Origin: Teichococcus rhizosphaerae | Lineage (GTDB): Bacteria; Pseudomonadota; Alphaproteobacteria; Acetobacterales; Acetobacteraceae | Assembly (NCBI RefSeq): GCF_002631185.1 | Contig: NZ_PDNU01000010.1 | Location: 62,001 to 126,000 of the forward strand | DNA length: 64,000 nt | Direction: 5' to 3' | Part shown: positions 53,049-61,260 of the stretch, in pieces | Layout of the letters: each line of letters opens with the position of its first letter | Position numbering within the stretch: position 1 is the first letter of the stretch | Translations under genes and position numbers: made by a program | Notes under the pieces: model-generated | What the model saw: the letters and a program-made list of their open reading frames with translations, nothing else | Database searches by the model: none | What the model was told of the DNA's origin: nothing

Positions 53049-55565
53049 ATCCTCGCCCATATCCTGGGCGGGGCCGGAGCAGGGCTGCCACAGCAGGGCG
53101 GCCACCTCCGCCGCCGGCACGGGCGGGCTGAACAGGTAGCCCTGCGCGTCGGTGCAGCCGAGCTGCCGCAGGGCCTCGAGCTGCTCCGCCGTCTCGACCC
53201 CCTCCGCCGTGACCGACAGGCCCAGGCTGTGGCCCATGCCCACCACGGCGCTGACGATGGCCTTCGACTCGACCCGTCCCGGCAGGCCGGCGATGAAGGA
53301 GCGGTCGATCTTGATCTTGTCGAAGCGGATCCGCAGCAGATAGCCGAGCGACGAGAAGCCGGTGCCGAAATCGTCCAGCGCGATCCGCACGCCCAGCGCC
53401 CGCAGCGCGTCGAGCGTGGCGATGTTGGCCGGGTCGTCCTGCAGCAGCGTCGATTCGGTGATCTCCAGCTCCAGCCGGCCGGGCCGCAGGGCGGTCACGC
53501 ACAGCGTCTCGGACAGGGCGCGGAGCAGGCCCGGGTCGCGGAACTGCACCGCCGAGAGGTTGACCGCGACATTCACCGTGTCCGGCCAGCACGTCGCCGC
53601 GCGGCAGGCATTGCGCAGGATCCACTCGCCGAGGCGGATGATCATCCCGCTCTCCTCGGCGAGCGGGATGAACTCCGCGGGCGATACCGGGCCGTAGAGC
53701 GGGTGGCGCCAGCGCAGCAGCGTCTCGAGGCAGGTGACGCGGCCGTTGCGCAGGTCGACGAGCGGCTGGAAGTGGAGCGAAAGCTCGCCGCGCTTCAGCG
53801 CGCTCCGCAGCCCCGCCTTCAGCATCTGCCTGCGCCGCACCGCCTCGTCCATGGTGGGCTCGAAGAAGCGGAAGGTCCCGCGCCCGCCGGACTTGGCGTG
53901 GTAGAGCGCGATGTCGGCGTTCTTGATCAGGCTTTCCGGCGTGTCGCCATGCGCGGGCGCCAGGGCCAGGCCGATGCTGGTGCCCGCCGCCACGAGCTGC
54001 CCCTCCAGGTGGTAGTCCTCGTCCAGCAGCGCCACGAGGCGGCGGGCCATGGCGGCCGCCTCCTCCGGCGCCGCCAGCCTCGTCTGGAGCAGCGCGAACT
54101 CGTCGCCGCCCAGGCGGAAGACGCCGCCGCCCGCCGGCTGGAGCGTCCGCAGCCGGTCCGCCACCTGTTGCAGCAGGCTGTCTCCCGCCGTGTGGCCCAG
54201 CGCGTCGTTGATGCCCTTGAAGTGGTCGAGGTCGAGATAGTGCAGCGCCATGGCCCGCCCATCCCGCGGCTCGGCCAGGAGCCGCTTCAGCTCGGCGTGG
54301 AACTGCCGCCGGTTCGGCAGGCCGGTCAGCGGGTCGTGGCAGGCCAGGTAGGCGGCGCGCTGCTCGGCGTTCCGCTTCTCGCTGATGTCGTGCGACACCA
54401 CGAGCAGCCGGACCACCGCCCCGCCGGCGTTGCGCACGGGCGACACGGTCACGTCCCACCACCGGGGCGCGCCCCTCAGGGTCGGGCAGAAGCCGGTGAA
54501 GCGGGCGGCGAGGCCGGCCCTGGCGGCGTCCAGCGCGCGCCGGGCCTCGCCGGCCATCTCCGGCGGCAGCAGGCCGGCCCATTCCCGCCCGAGCAGCAGG
54601 GCGGGCTCGCCCACCTCCATGAGGATCTCGCCGGGGCCGTTCATGAACTGCACGCGGCCGGCGAGGTCGAGCAGCTTGATGCAGCCGGTGCTGCTCTCGA
54701 TGACGCTGCGGGTCAGCTCCTCGCTCTCGCGCAGGGCCTCCTCGGCGCGGGCGCGGTCGGTCACGTCCCAGCCCGCGACCAGCACCGCCTCCCGCCCCTC
54801 GAAGACGAAGTGGCGGGACAGGATGTCGGCGATCCGCTCGCCGCCCAGCGCGTCCACATGCCGCCAGTTCCGGCAGATCCGGACCGCGCGGCGGGGCGCG
54901 GCGGGCGTGGCGCAGGCCGCCTCGCGCTCCCCGGGGGCCTGGATGCCGGCGCGGAGATCCGGCACGGCCATCTCGAGAAAGGCCTCGCGCGACCAGCCAT
55001 AGGCCGCCACGGCGGCATCGTTCACGGCCAGGAAGCGCATGGTTTCCCGGTCATGCACCCACATCGGCACCGGGTTGTGCCGGAACAGCAGGCCCAGCGC
55101 CTCCTCCGCCTCCCCCGGGAGCGCGATGGCGGTGGCCGCGCACAGCACCCCCTCCGTGCCCCCCCGCTCCCCCTCCACCGGGCTCAGGGTGAGCCGCAGG
55201 GCGGGCCGGTCGCGCTCCCCGGCGCCGCCCGCGCGGCCTGGCCAGTCCAGCGTGGCGAGGCAGCCGAGCCGCAGCACCCTTTCCAGCGGATCGGACAGGG
55301 CGGCGGAAAGCGCCGCCAGCGCCTTCGCCGCACCGCCCCCGCCGGCGCCCCCACTCGCGCCCGCGCCCACGCCCACGCTGGGCGCCTCCGGTCCGCCGAT
55401 GAGCGCGACCATCGCCTTGTTGAGGGCGAAGGGCCGCCGGTCGGCGCCAAAGACGCAATAGGCCAGGGGGCAGGCCTCGAGCCCTGCGGCGAGCGCCCGG
55501 AGCCTGGCATCCGCTTCCCGCGGTTCGCCACCCGCCGTGGCGTGGCGCAGGGCTGGGCTGGTCAT
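53037..55565 (-). CDS. PAS-GGDEF-EAL cyclic-di-GMP signalling protein
   Basis: An 842-residue cytoplasmic sensor. PAS-type domains occupy about 20-60, 165-290 and 300-410. The GGDEF domain (about 420-580) keeps the intact FRLGGDEFALL motif (486-490) but has no RxxD inhibitory site in front. The EAL domain (about 590-830) has ETL at 614 in place of EAL, while NLSAVQF, LELEITEST, DDFGTGFSS, KIKIDRSF and AEGVET metal or catalytic motifs are kept. Synthesis, breakdown or both are possible. A Gly/Ala-rich linker (about 70-90) follows the first PAS. ATG 55565 has GGAG six bases upstream. It may tie exopolysaccharide output to cyclic-di-GMP. Confidence 0.9.
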   Translation of the reverse strand: MTSPALRHATAGGEPREADARLRALAAGLEACPLAYCVFGADRRPFALNKAMVALIGGPEAPSVGVGAGASGGAGGGGAAKALAALSAALSDPLERVLRLGCLATLDWPGRAGGAGERDRPALRLTLSPVEGERGGTEGVLCAATAIALPGEAEEALGLLFRHNPVPMWVHDRETMRFLAVNDAAVAAYGWSREAFLEMAVPDLRAGIQAPGEREAACATPAAPRRAVRICRNWRHVDALGGERIADILSRHFVFEGREAVLVAGWDVTDRARAEEALRESEELTRSVIESSTGCIKLLDLAGRVQFMNGPGEILMEVGEPALLLGREWAGLLPPEMAGEARRALDAARAGLAARFTGFCPTLRGAPRWWDVTVSPVRNAGGAVVRLLVVSHDISEKRNAEQRAAYLACHDPLTGLPNRRQFHAELKRLLAEPRDGRAMALHYLDLDHFKGINDALGHTAGDSLLQQVADRLRTLQPAGGGVFRLGGDEFALLQTRLAAPEEAAAMARRLVALLDEDYHLEGQLVAAGTSIGLALAPAHGDTPESLIKNADIALYHAKSGGRGTFRFFEPTMDEAVRRRQMLKAGLRSALKRGELSLHFQPLVDLRNGRVTCLETLLRWRHPLYGPVSPAEFIPLAEESGMIIRLGEWILRNACRAATCWPDTVNVAVNLSAVQFRDPGLLRALSETLCVTALRPGRLELEITESTLLQDDPANIATLDALRALGVRIALDDFGTGFSSLGYLLRIRFDKIKIDRSFIAGLPGRVESKAIVSAVVGMGHSLGLSVTAEGVETAEQLEALRQLGCTDAQGYLFSPPVPAAEVAALLWQPCSGPAQDMGEDPAG

Positions 55566-55728
55566 CGACACTCCGTTCATCACCGGAGACGCCACAGGGC
55601 ATGTCACTGGTGCGCGAGCATAGCGAGATGCTTCGCTGCGATGCAACGGCCACTGGCGCCAGCGACCCCATGGAATCCTAAAGACTTCGGGATCGGAATG
55701 AATGTGGGCTGCCAGGATGCCGCCCGCC

Positions 55729-56541
55729 TCACCCCGGCCGCGGCTCCGCGTCCAGCCGCGCCGCCATGCCCTCCAGCCCCGGCGCGGAGGCGGGGTAGCG
55801 CTCCAGCACCAGCGGGTCGTGGCCGGGGATGATGTGGGCGGGCGAGCTGGCCAGGCGGTGCAGCGCGTCGTAGCCCTCCAGCACCTGCGTCATGTCCGCC
55901 ACGATGGGAAAGGGCCGGCGCTGCTCGAGATTGGCGTAGAAATGCGTGGCGTCCGAGGCCAGCACCACCCAGCCGCGCCGCGTGCGTACGCGCATCACCT
56001 GCAGCCCCAGCGAATGCCCCCCCACATGGTGCAGGCTGACGCCCGGGGCCAGCTCCACGCTGCCGTCGTGGAAGCTGGCGCGGCCGGCGAAGACGCGGTC
56101 CACCATCGCCTTCACGTCCTCCGCCTCGAAGGGCGCGCGCAGCGTCCCGTGGCACATGCAGCGCCCCGTGCAGAAGGCCATCTCCCGGTCCTGGATGTGG
56201 TAGCGCGCGCCGGGAAACATGCCGGCATTGCCCGCATGGTCGTAGTGCATGTGCGACAGCACCACGTCGGTGGCCTCCGCCGCCTCGATGCCGATGCGCC
56301 GCAACCCCTCGGCCGGGGTGCAGAGCAGCCGGCGGCCGCGCCGCGCCGCCACCTCGGCGCTGAAACCGGTGTCGAGGATGAAGCTCCGCCGCCGCCCGAC
56401 CACCGCCCAGACGAAGTAGTCGAGCGGCATCGGCGCGTTGTCGTGCGGGTCGCCGCCGATGAAGTTCTCATGCGCCGGGCGGTCATGCCGCGCATACTTC
56501 ACGGCATGGATCTCGTAGCTGTCCTCGTCCTGTCCGGGCAT
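55729..56541 (-). CDS. Metallo-beta-lactamase-fold hydrolase (AHL lactonase-like)
   Basis: A 270-residue MBL-fold enzyme. The zinc motif is VLSHMHYDHAGN (HxHxDH); later metal ligands are in GGHSLGLQ, LASDATHFY and IIPGHDP. The N-terminal ending of RRRSFILDTGFSAEVAARRG is typical of AttM/AiiB-type quorum-quenching lactonases. No signal peptide. Start ATG 56541 is chosen because the domain begins at once. Homoserine lactone hydrolysis is the best-known activity of this subgroup, but other lactones are possible. The gene is separated by 131 bp from the Lrp gene upstream and may be cotranscribed. Confidence 0.83.
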   Translation of the reverse strand: MPGQDEDSYEIHAVKYARHDRPAHENFIGGDPHDNAPMPLDYFVWAVVGRRRSFILDTGFSAEVAARRGRRLLCTPAEGLRRIGIEAAEATDVVLSHMHYDHAGNAGMFPGARYHIQDREMAFCTGRCMCHGTLRAPFEAEDVKAMVDRVFAGRASFHDGSVELAPGVSLHHVGGHSLGLQVMRVRTRRGWVVLASDATHFYANLEQRRPFPIVADMTQVLEGYDALHRLASSPAHIIPGHDPLVLERYPASAPGLEGMAARLDAEPRPG

Positions 56542-56672
56542 GGCCGGTCCTCCCTTCCGCGCCCGGGGCCTGGCCGCCGGGCCGCCGCGTTGGCCGGCAT
56601 GGCGCCGGCGCCGCCACCATGCCCGCGCCCGGCGGGCGGGGCGACCCCCGCCTTTCCCGCCGCACGAGGGGC

Positions 56673-57128
56673 TCAGAGCGGCAGCAGGCCGTCGCTCTTG
56701 ACTTCCTCCATCACGGCATAGGTCCGCGTTTCGCGCACGCCGGGCAGGGCCAGCAGCACGTCGCCCAGGAAGCGGCGATAGGCCGCCATGTCCCGCACCC
56801 GGGTCTTGACCAGGTAGTCGAAGCCGCCCGCCACCATGTGGCACTCCAGCACCTCCGGCGCCCGGTTCACCGCCTCGGCGAAGCGGGTGAAGACATCCGG
56901 CGTGGTCTTGTCGAGCAGCACCTCGACGAAGACCAGCAGGCCGAAGCCCAGCCGGTGCGGGTCCAGCCGCGCGCCGAAGCCGGTCACGAAGCCTTCCCGC
57001 AGCAGCCGCCGCATCCGCTCGCTGGTGGCCGTGGGGGACAGTCCCACGCGCTCGGCCAGCTCCAGGTTGGTGATCCGCCCCTCGCGCTGGAGGACGGAAA
57101 GGATCATGCGGTCCGTCCGGTCGGTCAT
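56673..57128 (-). CDS. putR: Lrp/AsnC-family regulator (PutR-like)
   Basis: A 151-residue Lrp protein: helix-turn-helix at about residues 15-45 (ITNLELAERVGLSPTATSERM) and the ligand-binding RAM domain from about 65 (GFGLLVFVEVLL, VAGGFDYLVKTRVRDMAAY). It lies divergent from putA, the arrangement of PutR in rhizobia and Agrobacterium, where it activates putA in response to proline. That role is inferred from position. An inverted repeat in the 127-bp intergenic region is the candidate binding site. Confidence 0.85.
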   Translation of the reverse strand: MTDRTDRMILSVLQREGRITNLELAERVGLSPTATSERMRRLLREGFVTGFGARLDPHRLGFGLLVFVEVLLDKTTPDVFTRFAEAVNRAPEVLECHMVAGGFDYLVKTRVRDMAAYRRFLGDVLLALPGVRETRTYAVMEEVKSDGLLPL

Positions 57129-57161
57129 CGGTATCTTTCACCAGGAAATGGGCTTAACGGC

Positions 57162-57205
57162 GCCGATCATACGGCTGGATGCGCGAAAGTCCCGTGTTGA
57201 TCGGC
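57162..57205. promoter_or_regulatory. Inverted repeat between putR-like and putA genes
   Basis: GCCGATCA (57162-57169) and TGATCGGC (57198-57205) are perfect inverted repeats 28 bp apart, 36 bp centre to centre. A second weaker dyad, TTTCACCAGGAAA, lies at 57136-57148. Lrp proteins bind several spaced dyads, so these are candidate sites. Binding not demonstrated. Confidence 0.45.
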
Positions 57206-57255
57206 CGGCGGCGCGGCTACCATCCCCTTGTCCCGCCGACCCGCCGAGAGAGTGC

Positions 57256-60200
57256 ATGATGAGCACCGACCTTCTGCCCCCGCCCTTCCAGGCCCTCGCG
57301 GAGGAGGTCCGGCCGCCGGCCCCGCTGCGCGATGCCATCACCCGCGCCACGCGCCGGCCGGAAACGGAATGCCTGCCGCCCCTGCTGGCCGCCGCCGCCC
57401 TGTCCCCCGCGCAGGAGGAACAGGCCGCGGCGCTGGCGCGCCGCCTGGTGCTGGGCCTGCGCGCCAGGCCGCGCCAGGGCGGGGTGGAGGCGCTGATGCG
57501 GGAGTTCTCGCTGTCCAGCCAGGAGGGCGTGGCGCTGATGTGCCTGGCCGAGGCGCTGCTGCGCATCCCCGACACCGCGACGCGCGACGCGCTGATCCGC
57601 GACAAGATCGCGGGCGGCGACTGGCGCGCCCATCTCGGCCGTTCCGGCTCGCTCTTCGTGAACGCCGTCACCTGGGGGCTGGTGGTCACGGGGCGGCTGG
57701 CCTCGCCCGAGGGCGAGGCGGGGCTGGCCAGTGCCCTCACCCGCCTGCTGCGCCGGGCGGGGGAGCCCGCCATCCGCCGCGGCGTCGACCTCGCCATGCG
57801 CATGCTGGGCGAGCAGTTCGTCACCGGCCAGACCATCGCGGAGGCCCTGGCCAATGGCCGGGCGCGGGAGCGGCAGGGCTTCCGCCATTCCTACGACATG
57901 CTGGGCGAGGCCGCGGCCACGGCGGCGGACGCGGCGCGCTACCGGCGCAGCTACGAGGAGGCCATCCACGCCATCGGGCAGGCCTCGGCCGGGCGCGGCA
58001 TCCAGGAAGGGCCGGGCATCTCCATCAAGCTCTCCGCCCTGCACCCGCGCTATGCCCGGGCGCAGCGCGGCCGGGTGATGGCGGAGCTGCTGCCCCGCCT
58101 GGCCGGCCTCGCGGCGCTGGCCCGCCACCACGACATCGGCCTCAACATCGACGCCGAGGAGGCGGACCGGCTGGAGCTGTCCCTCGACCTGCTGGAGGCG
58201 CTCTGCCACGATACGCGGCTGGCGGGGTGGGACGGCGTCGGCTTCGTGGTGCAGGCCTATCAGCGCCGCGCGCCCTTCGTCATTGACTTCCTGATCGACC
58301 TCGCCCGGCGCACGGGGCGGCGCATGATGGTGCGGCTGGTCAAGGGCGCCTACTGGGACAGCGAGATCAAGCGCGCGCAGCAGGACGGGCTGGAAAGCTT
58401 CCCCGTCTTCACCCGCAAGGTCCACACGGACGTCTCCTACCTCGCCTGCGCGCGGAAGCTGCTGGAGGCGCCGGACGCGGTGTTCCCGCAATTCGCCACG
58501 CACAACGCGCGGACGCTGGCCGCCATCCACGCCATGGCCGGGCCGGAGCGCTACCGGCCGGGCCAGTACGAGTTCCAGTGCCTGCACGGCATGGGCGAGC
58601 CGCTCTACGAGGCGGTGGTCGGGCCCGCGGGGCTGGACCGGCCCTGCCGCATCTATGCCCCCGTCGGCACGCATGAGACGCTGCTGGCCTATCTGGTGCG
58701 GCGCCTGCTGGAGAACGGCGCCAACACCTCCTTCGTGAACCGGATCAACGACCCTGGCGTGCCGGTGGAGGCGCTGGTGGCGGACCCCGTGGCCGCCGCC
58801 GCCGCTCTCGTGCCGCCGGGCCGGCCGCATGACGCCATTGCCGCGCCCGCCGCCCTGTTCGGCGCCGCGCGGCGCAACGCGGCCGGGCTCGACCTGGCGG
58901 ACGAGCACCGCATCGCCGAACTCGCCGGAACCCTCCGCGCCAACGCCGCGCCGCTGCGTGCCGCGCCCACCCTGGCGGAGGGCACCGCCCCGCCTCGCCC
59001 CGTGCGCAACCCGGCCGACCGGCGCGACGTGGTGGGCCATGTCGCCGAGGCGGCGCCGGAGGCGGTGGACGCCGCCCTGGCCCGCGCCGTGGCGGCCGCG
59101 CCCGGCTGGGCCGCCCTGTCCGGCGCCGCGCGCGCCGCCCGCCTGGAGCGCGCTGCGGAGCTGATGGAGGCGCGCCTGCCGGCCCTGCTCGGCACCATCG
59201 TGCGCGAGGCCGGCAAGTCGCTGCCCAACGCGGTGGGCGAGGTGCGCGAGGCGGTGGACTTCCTGCGCTACTACGCCGCCGAGGCGCGGGGCTTCGCCGC
59301 CGCGACCCACCGCCCGCTCGGCGTGGTCGCCTGCATCTCGCCCTGGAACTTCCCGCTGGCCATCTTCACCGGCCAGGTGGCGGCGGCGCTGGCGGCGGGC
59401 AATGCCGTGCTGGCCAAGCCGGCCGAGGAGGCGCCGCTCACCGCCGGCCTCGCCATCGGCCTGCTGCACGAGGCGGGCGTGCCGCCCGGGGCGGCGCAGC
59501 TCCTGCCGGGCGACGGCGCGGTGGGCGCGCGGCTGGTGGCCGACCCGCGCGTGGGCGGCGTCATGTTCACCGGCTCCACCGAGGTGGCCCGCCGCATCCA
59601 GCGGCGGATCGCCGGGCGCCTCGGCGCCGATGGCCGGCCCGTGCCGCTGGTCGCCGAGACGGGCGGGCTGAACGCGATGGTGGTGGACAGCTCGGCGCTG
59701 GCCGAGCAGGTGGTGGCCGACGTGCTGGCCTCGGCCTTCGACAGCGCCGGGCAGCGCTGCTCGGCGCTGCGCCTGCTCTGCGTGCAGGAGGAGGCGGCGG
59801 ATCGGCTCCTGGAGATGCTGAAGGGCGCCATGGCGGAGCTTTCCACCGGCGATCCGGCGCGGCTTTCCACCGATGTCGGGCCCGTCATCGGCGAGGAGGC
59901 GTGGGAGGGTATCCTGGCCCATGTGGCCGCGATGCGGCGGCGCGGCCACGCCGTGCACGCCCTGCCCCTGCCGGCAGCGTGCCGGCATGGCAGCTTCGTC
60001 GCGCCCACCCTCATCGAGATCGACCGCGTGGAAGCGCTGGAGCGCGAGGTGTTCGGCCCCGTGCTGCACGTCCTGCGCTTCCGCCGCGAGGCGCTGGACG
60101 GGCTGATGGCCGAGCTGCGGGCCACCGGCCACGCGCTGACCTTCGGCATCCATTCCCGCATCGACGCCACGATCCGGCGGCTCGCGGAGCAGGCGCCGGC

Positions 60201-60918
60201 CGGCAACGTCTATGTCAGCCGCAACATCATCGGCGCCGTGGTGGGCGTGCAGCCCTTTGGCGGGCACGGCCTTTCGGGCACCGGGCCGAAGGCGGGCGGT
60301 CCGCTCTACCTGCGCCGCCTGCTGGCCGCCTGCCCGCCCGCCATGGGCCTGCCCGAAGGCACGCCGCCCGAGGCGGCGCGGCTGTGGCGCGGCTGGCTCG
60401 CCTCCCAGGGCCTGCCGCTCCCCGCGACGCCCGCGCCGCTGGCCCCGCCCCGGCTGCTGCCCGGTCCGGTGGGCGAGGAGAACCGCCACGGGCTGCACTC
60501 GCGCGGCACCGTGCTCTGCGCCGCCGCCACCCGGGAAGGGCTGGCGCGGCTGGCCGATGCCGCGCTGCTGGCCGGCAACCGGGTGCGGCTGCATGCCCCG
60601 CCCGGGGTGCTGCCGGAAACGCTGCCGGAAACACTGCCGGAGGCGCTGCGCCCCTGGGTGACGCCCGTCGCCGCGCCGGACCCCGCCGGCTGCGACGTGG
60701 TCCTGCACGAGGGCGACGCGGCGTCGCTGCTCGCCCTGTGCCAGGCGGCTGCCGCCGGCGAGGGCCCGATCGTCCCCGTGCTGGCCGCCGGCGCCGAGGG
60801 CCACCTGCCGATGGAGATGCTGGTGCTGGAGCGCTCCGTCAGCATCAACACCGCCGCGGCGGGGGGGAATGCCAGCCTGATGGCGCTGGAGGACGGCACC
60901 GGTCCCTTGCCCGGCTGA
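57256..60918 (+). CDS. putA: Bifunctional proline dehydrogenase / glutamate-semialdehyde dehydrogenase
   Basis: A 1220-residue PutA that oxidises proline to glutamate. It lacks the N-terminal ribbon-helix-helix DNA-binding domain. A helical arm (about 1-130) precedes the FAD-dependent proline dehydrogenase barrel (about 140-440: ISIKLSALHPRYA, MVRLVKGAYWD, EFQCLHGMGEPLYE). The aldehyde dehydrogenase domain (about 530-1000) has Glu801 (VAETGGLNAM), the NAD motif FTGSTEVA and catalytic Cys835 (AGQRCSAL). The last about 200 residues are the C-terminal domain of large PutAs. Start is ATG 57256 or 57259 after GAGAG. Regulation is probably by the divergent Lrp protein. Confidence 0.95.
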   Translation: MMSTDLLPPPFQALAEEVRPPAPLRDAITRATRRPETECLPPLLAAAALSPAQEEQAAALARRLVLGLRARPRQGGVEALMREFSLSSQEGVALMCLAEALLRIPDTATRDALIRDKIAGGDWRAHLGRSGSLFVNAVTWGLVVTGRLASPEGEAGLASALTRLLRRAGEPAIRRGVDLAMRMLGEQFVTGQTIAEALANGRARERQGFRHSYDMLGEAAATAADAARYRRSYEEAIHAIGQASAGRGIQEGPGISIKLSALHPRYARAQRGRVMAELLPRLAGLAALARHHDIGLNIDAEEADRLELSLDLLEALCHDTRLAGWDGVGFVVQAYQRRAPFVIDFLIDLARRTGRRMMVRLVKGAYWDSEIKRAQQDGLESFPVFTRKVHTDVSYLACARKLLEAPDAVFPQFATHNARTLAAIHAMAGPERYRPGQYEFQCLHGMGEPLYEAVVGPAGLDRPCRIYAPVGTHETLLAYLVRRLLENGANTSFVNRINDPGVPVEALVADPVAAAAALVPPGRPHDAIAAPAALFGAARRNAAGLDLADEHRIAELAGTLRANAAPLRAAPTLAEGTAPPRPVRNPADRRDVVGHVAEAAPEAVDAALARAVAAAPGWAALSGAARAARLERAAELMEARLPALLGTIVREAGKSLPNAVGEVREAVDFLRYYAAEARGFAAATHRPLGVVACISPWNFPLAIFTGQVAAALAAGNAVLAKPAEEAPLTAGLAIGLLHEAGVPPGAAQLLPGDGAVGARLVADPRVGGVMFTGSTEVARRIQRRIAGRLGADGRPVPLVAETGGLNAMVVDSSALAEQVVADVLASAFDSAGQRCSALRLLCVQEEAADRLLEMLKGAMAELSTGDPARLSTDVGPVIGEEAWEGILAHVAAMRRRGHAVHALPLPAACRHGSFVAPTLIEIDRVEALEREVFGPVLHVLRFRREALDGLMAELRATGHALTFGIHSRIDATIRRLAEQAPAGNVYVSRNIIGAVVGVQPFGGHGLSGTGPKAGGPLYLRRLLAACPPAMGLPEGTPPEAARLWRGWLASQGLPLPATPAPLAPPRLLPGPVGEENRHGLHSRGTVLCAAATREGLARLADAALLAGNRVRLHAPPGVLPETLPETLPEALRPWVTPVAAPDPAGCDVVLHEGDAASLLALCQAAAAGEGPIVPVLAAGAEGHLPMEMLVLERSVSINTAAAGGNASLMALEDGTGPLPG
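60610..60645 (+). repeat. 12-bp tandem repeat, three copies, within putA
   Basis: CTGCCGGAAACG, CTGCCGGAAACA and CTGCCGGAGGCG lie head to tail and encode LPET-LPET-LPEA in the C-terminal domain. In-frame, so copy number may vary without breaking the gene. It looks like recent slippage. Confidence 0.8.
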
Positions 60919-61230
60919 GGATGCCGGCGGGACTCTAGGCGGGGCTGCCAATGAGGCTCCGGGCGGCGCTGGCGCAGGGCGGCCACAGGGGCGGGGGAAA
61001 ATGGCCGGCGGCGGAAGGCGCGGGGCTTGCCGGCCTTGCCAGCCTTCCCCTTCCGCGACAGGGTGGGGCGTTGCCTCCGGGACGCGGCGCCACGGAAAAG
61101 CGCAACTCCGCGTGGCCCGGGGCCGGGACGGCGCAGAGAAGGCTTGATCTGGGCTGATTCCGTGAAAAAATATTTCGCCGTCTCCATGCGGGAGCGGTGC
61201 CACGGCCGAACTGAAGTTGGGATCGCTCCG
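60919..61230. other. Intergenic region upstream of the beta-barrel gene
   Basis: 312 bp without a supported gene. The first 200 bp are GC-rich. Around 61161-61178 an AT-rich segment (GTGAAAAAATATTTCGCC) with the dyad AAATATTT could be part of the promoter for the beta-barrel gene. No clear terminator follows putA. Confidence 0.4.
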
Positions 61231-61260
61231 ATGCCTTCAAAGAACACGCTCAGGAATGAC

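Noticed and set aside
56836-57255. N-terminal extension of the putA frame by 140 codons
   Set aside because: It would cover the Lrp gene and its promoter; homology to PutA begins only after the ATG at 57256.
57217-61203. 1328-codon open frame on the minus strand across putA
   Set aside because: It is the complement of a certain gene in very GC-rich DNA; its translation is rich in His, Arg, Gln and Gly with no domain signature.
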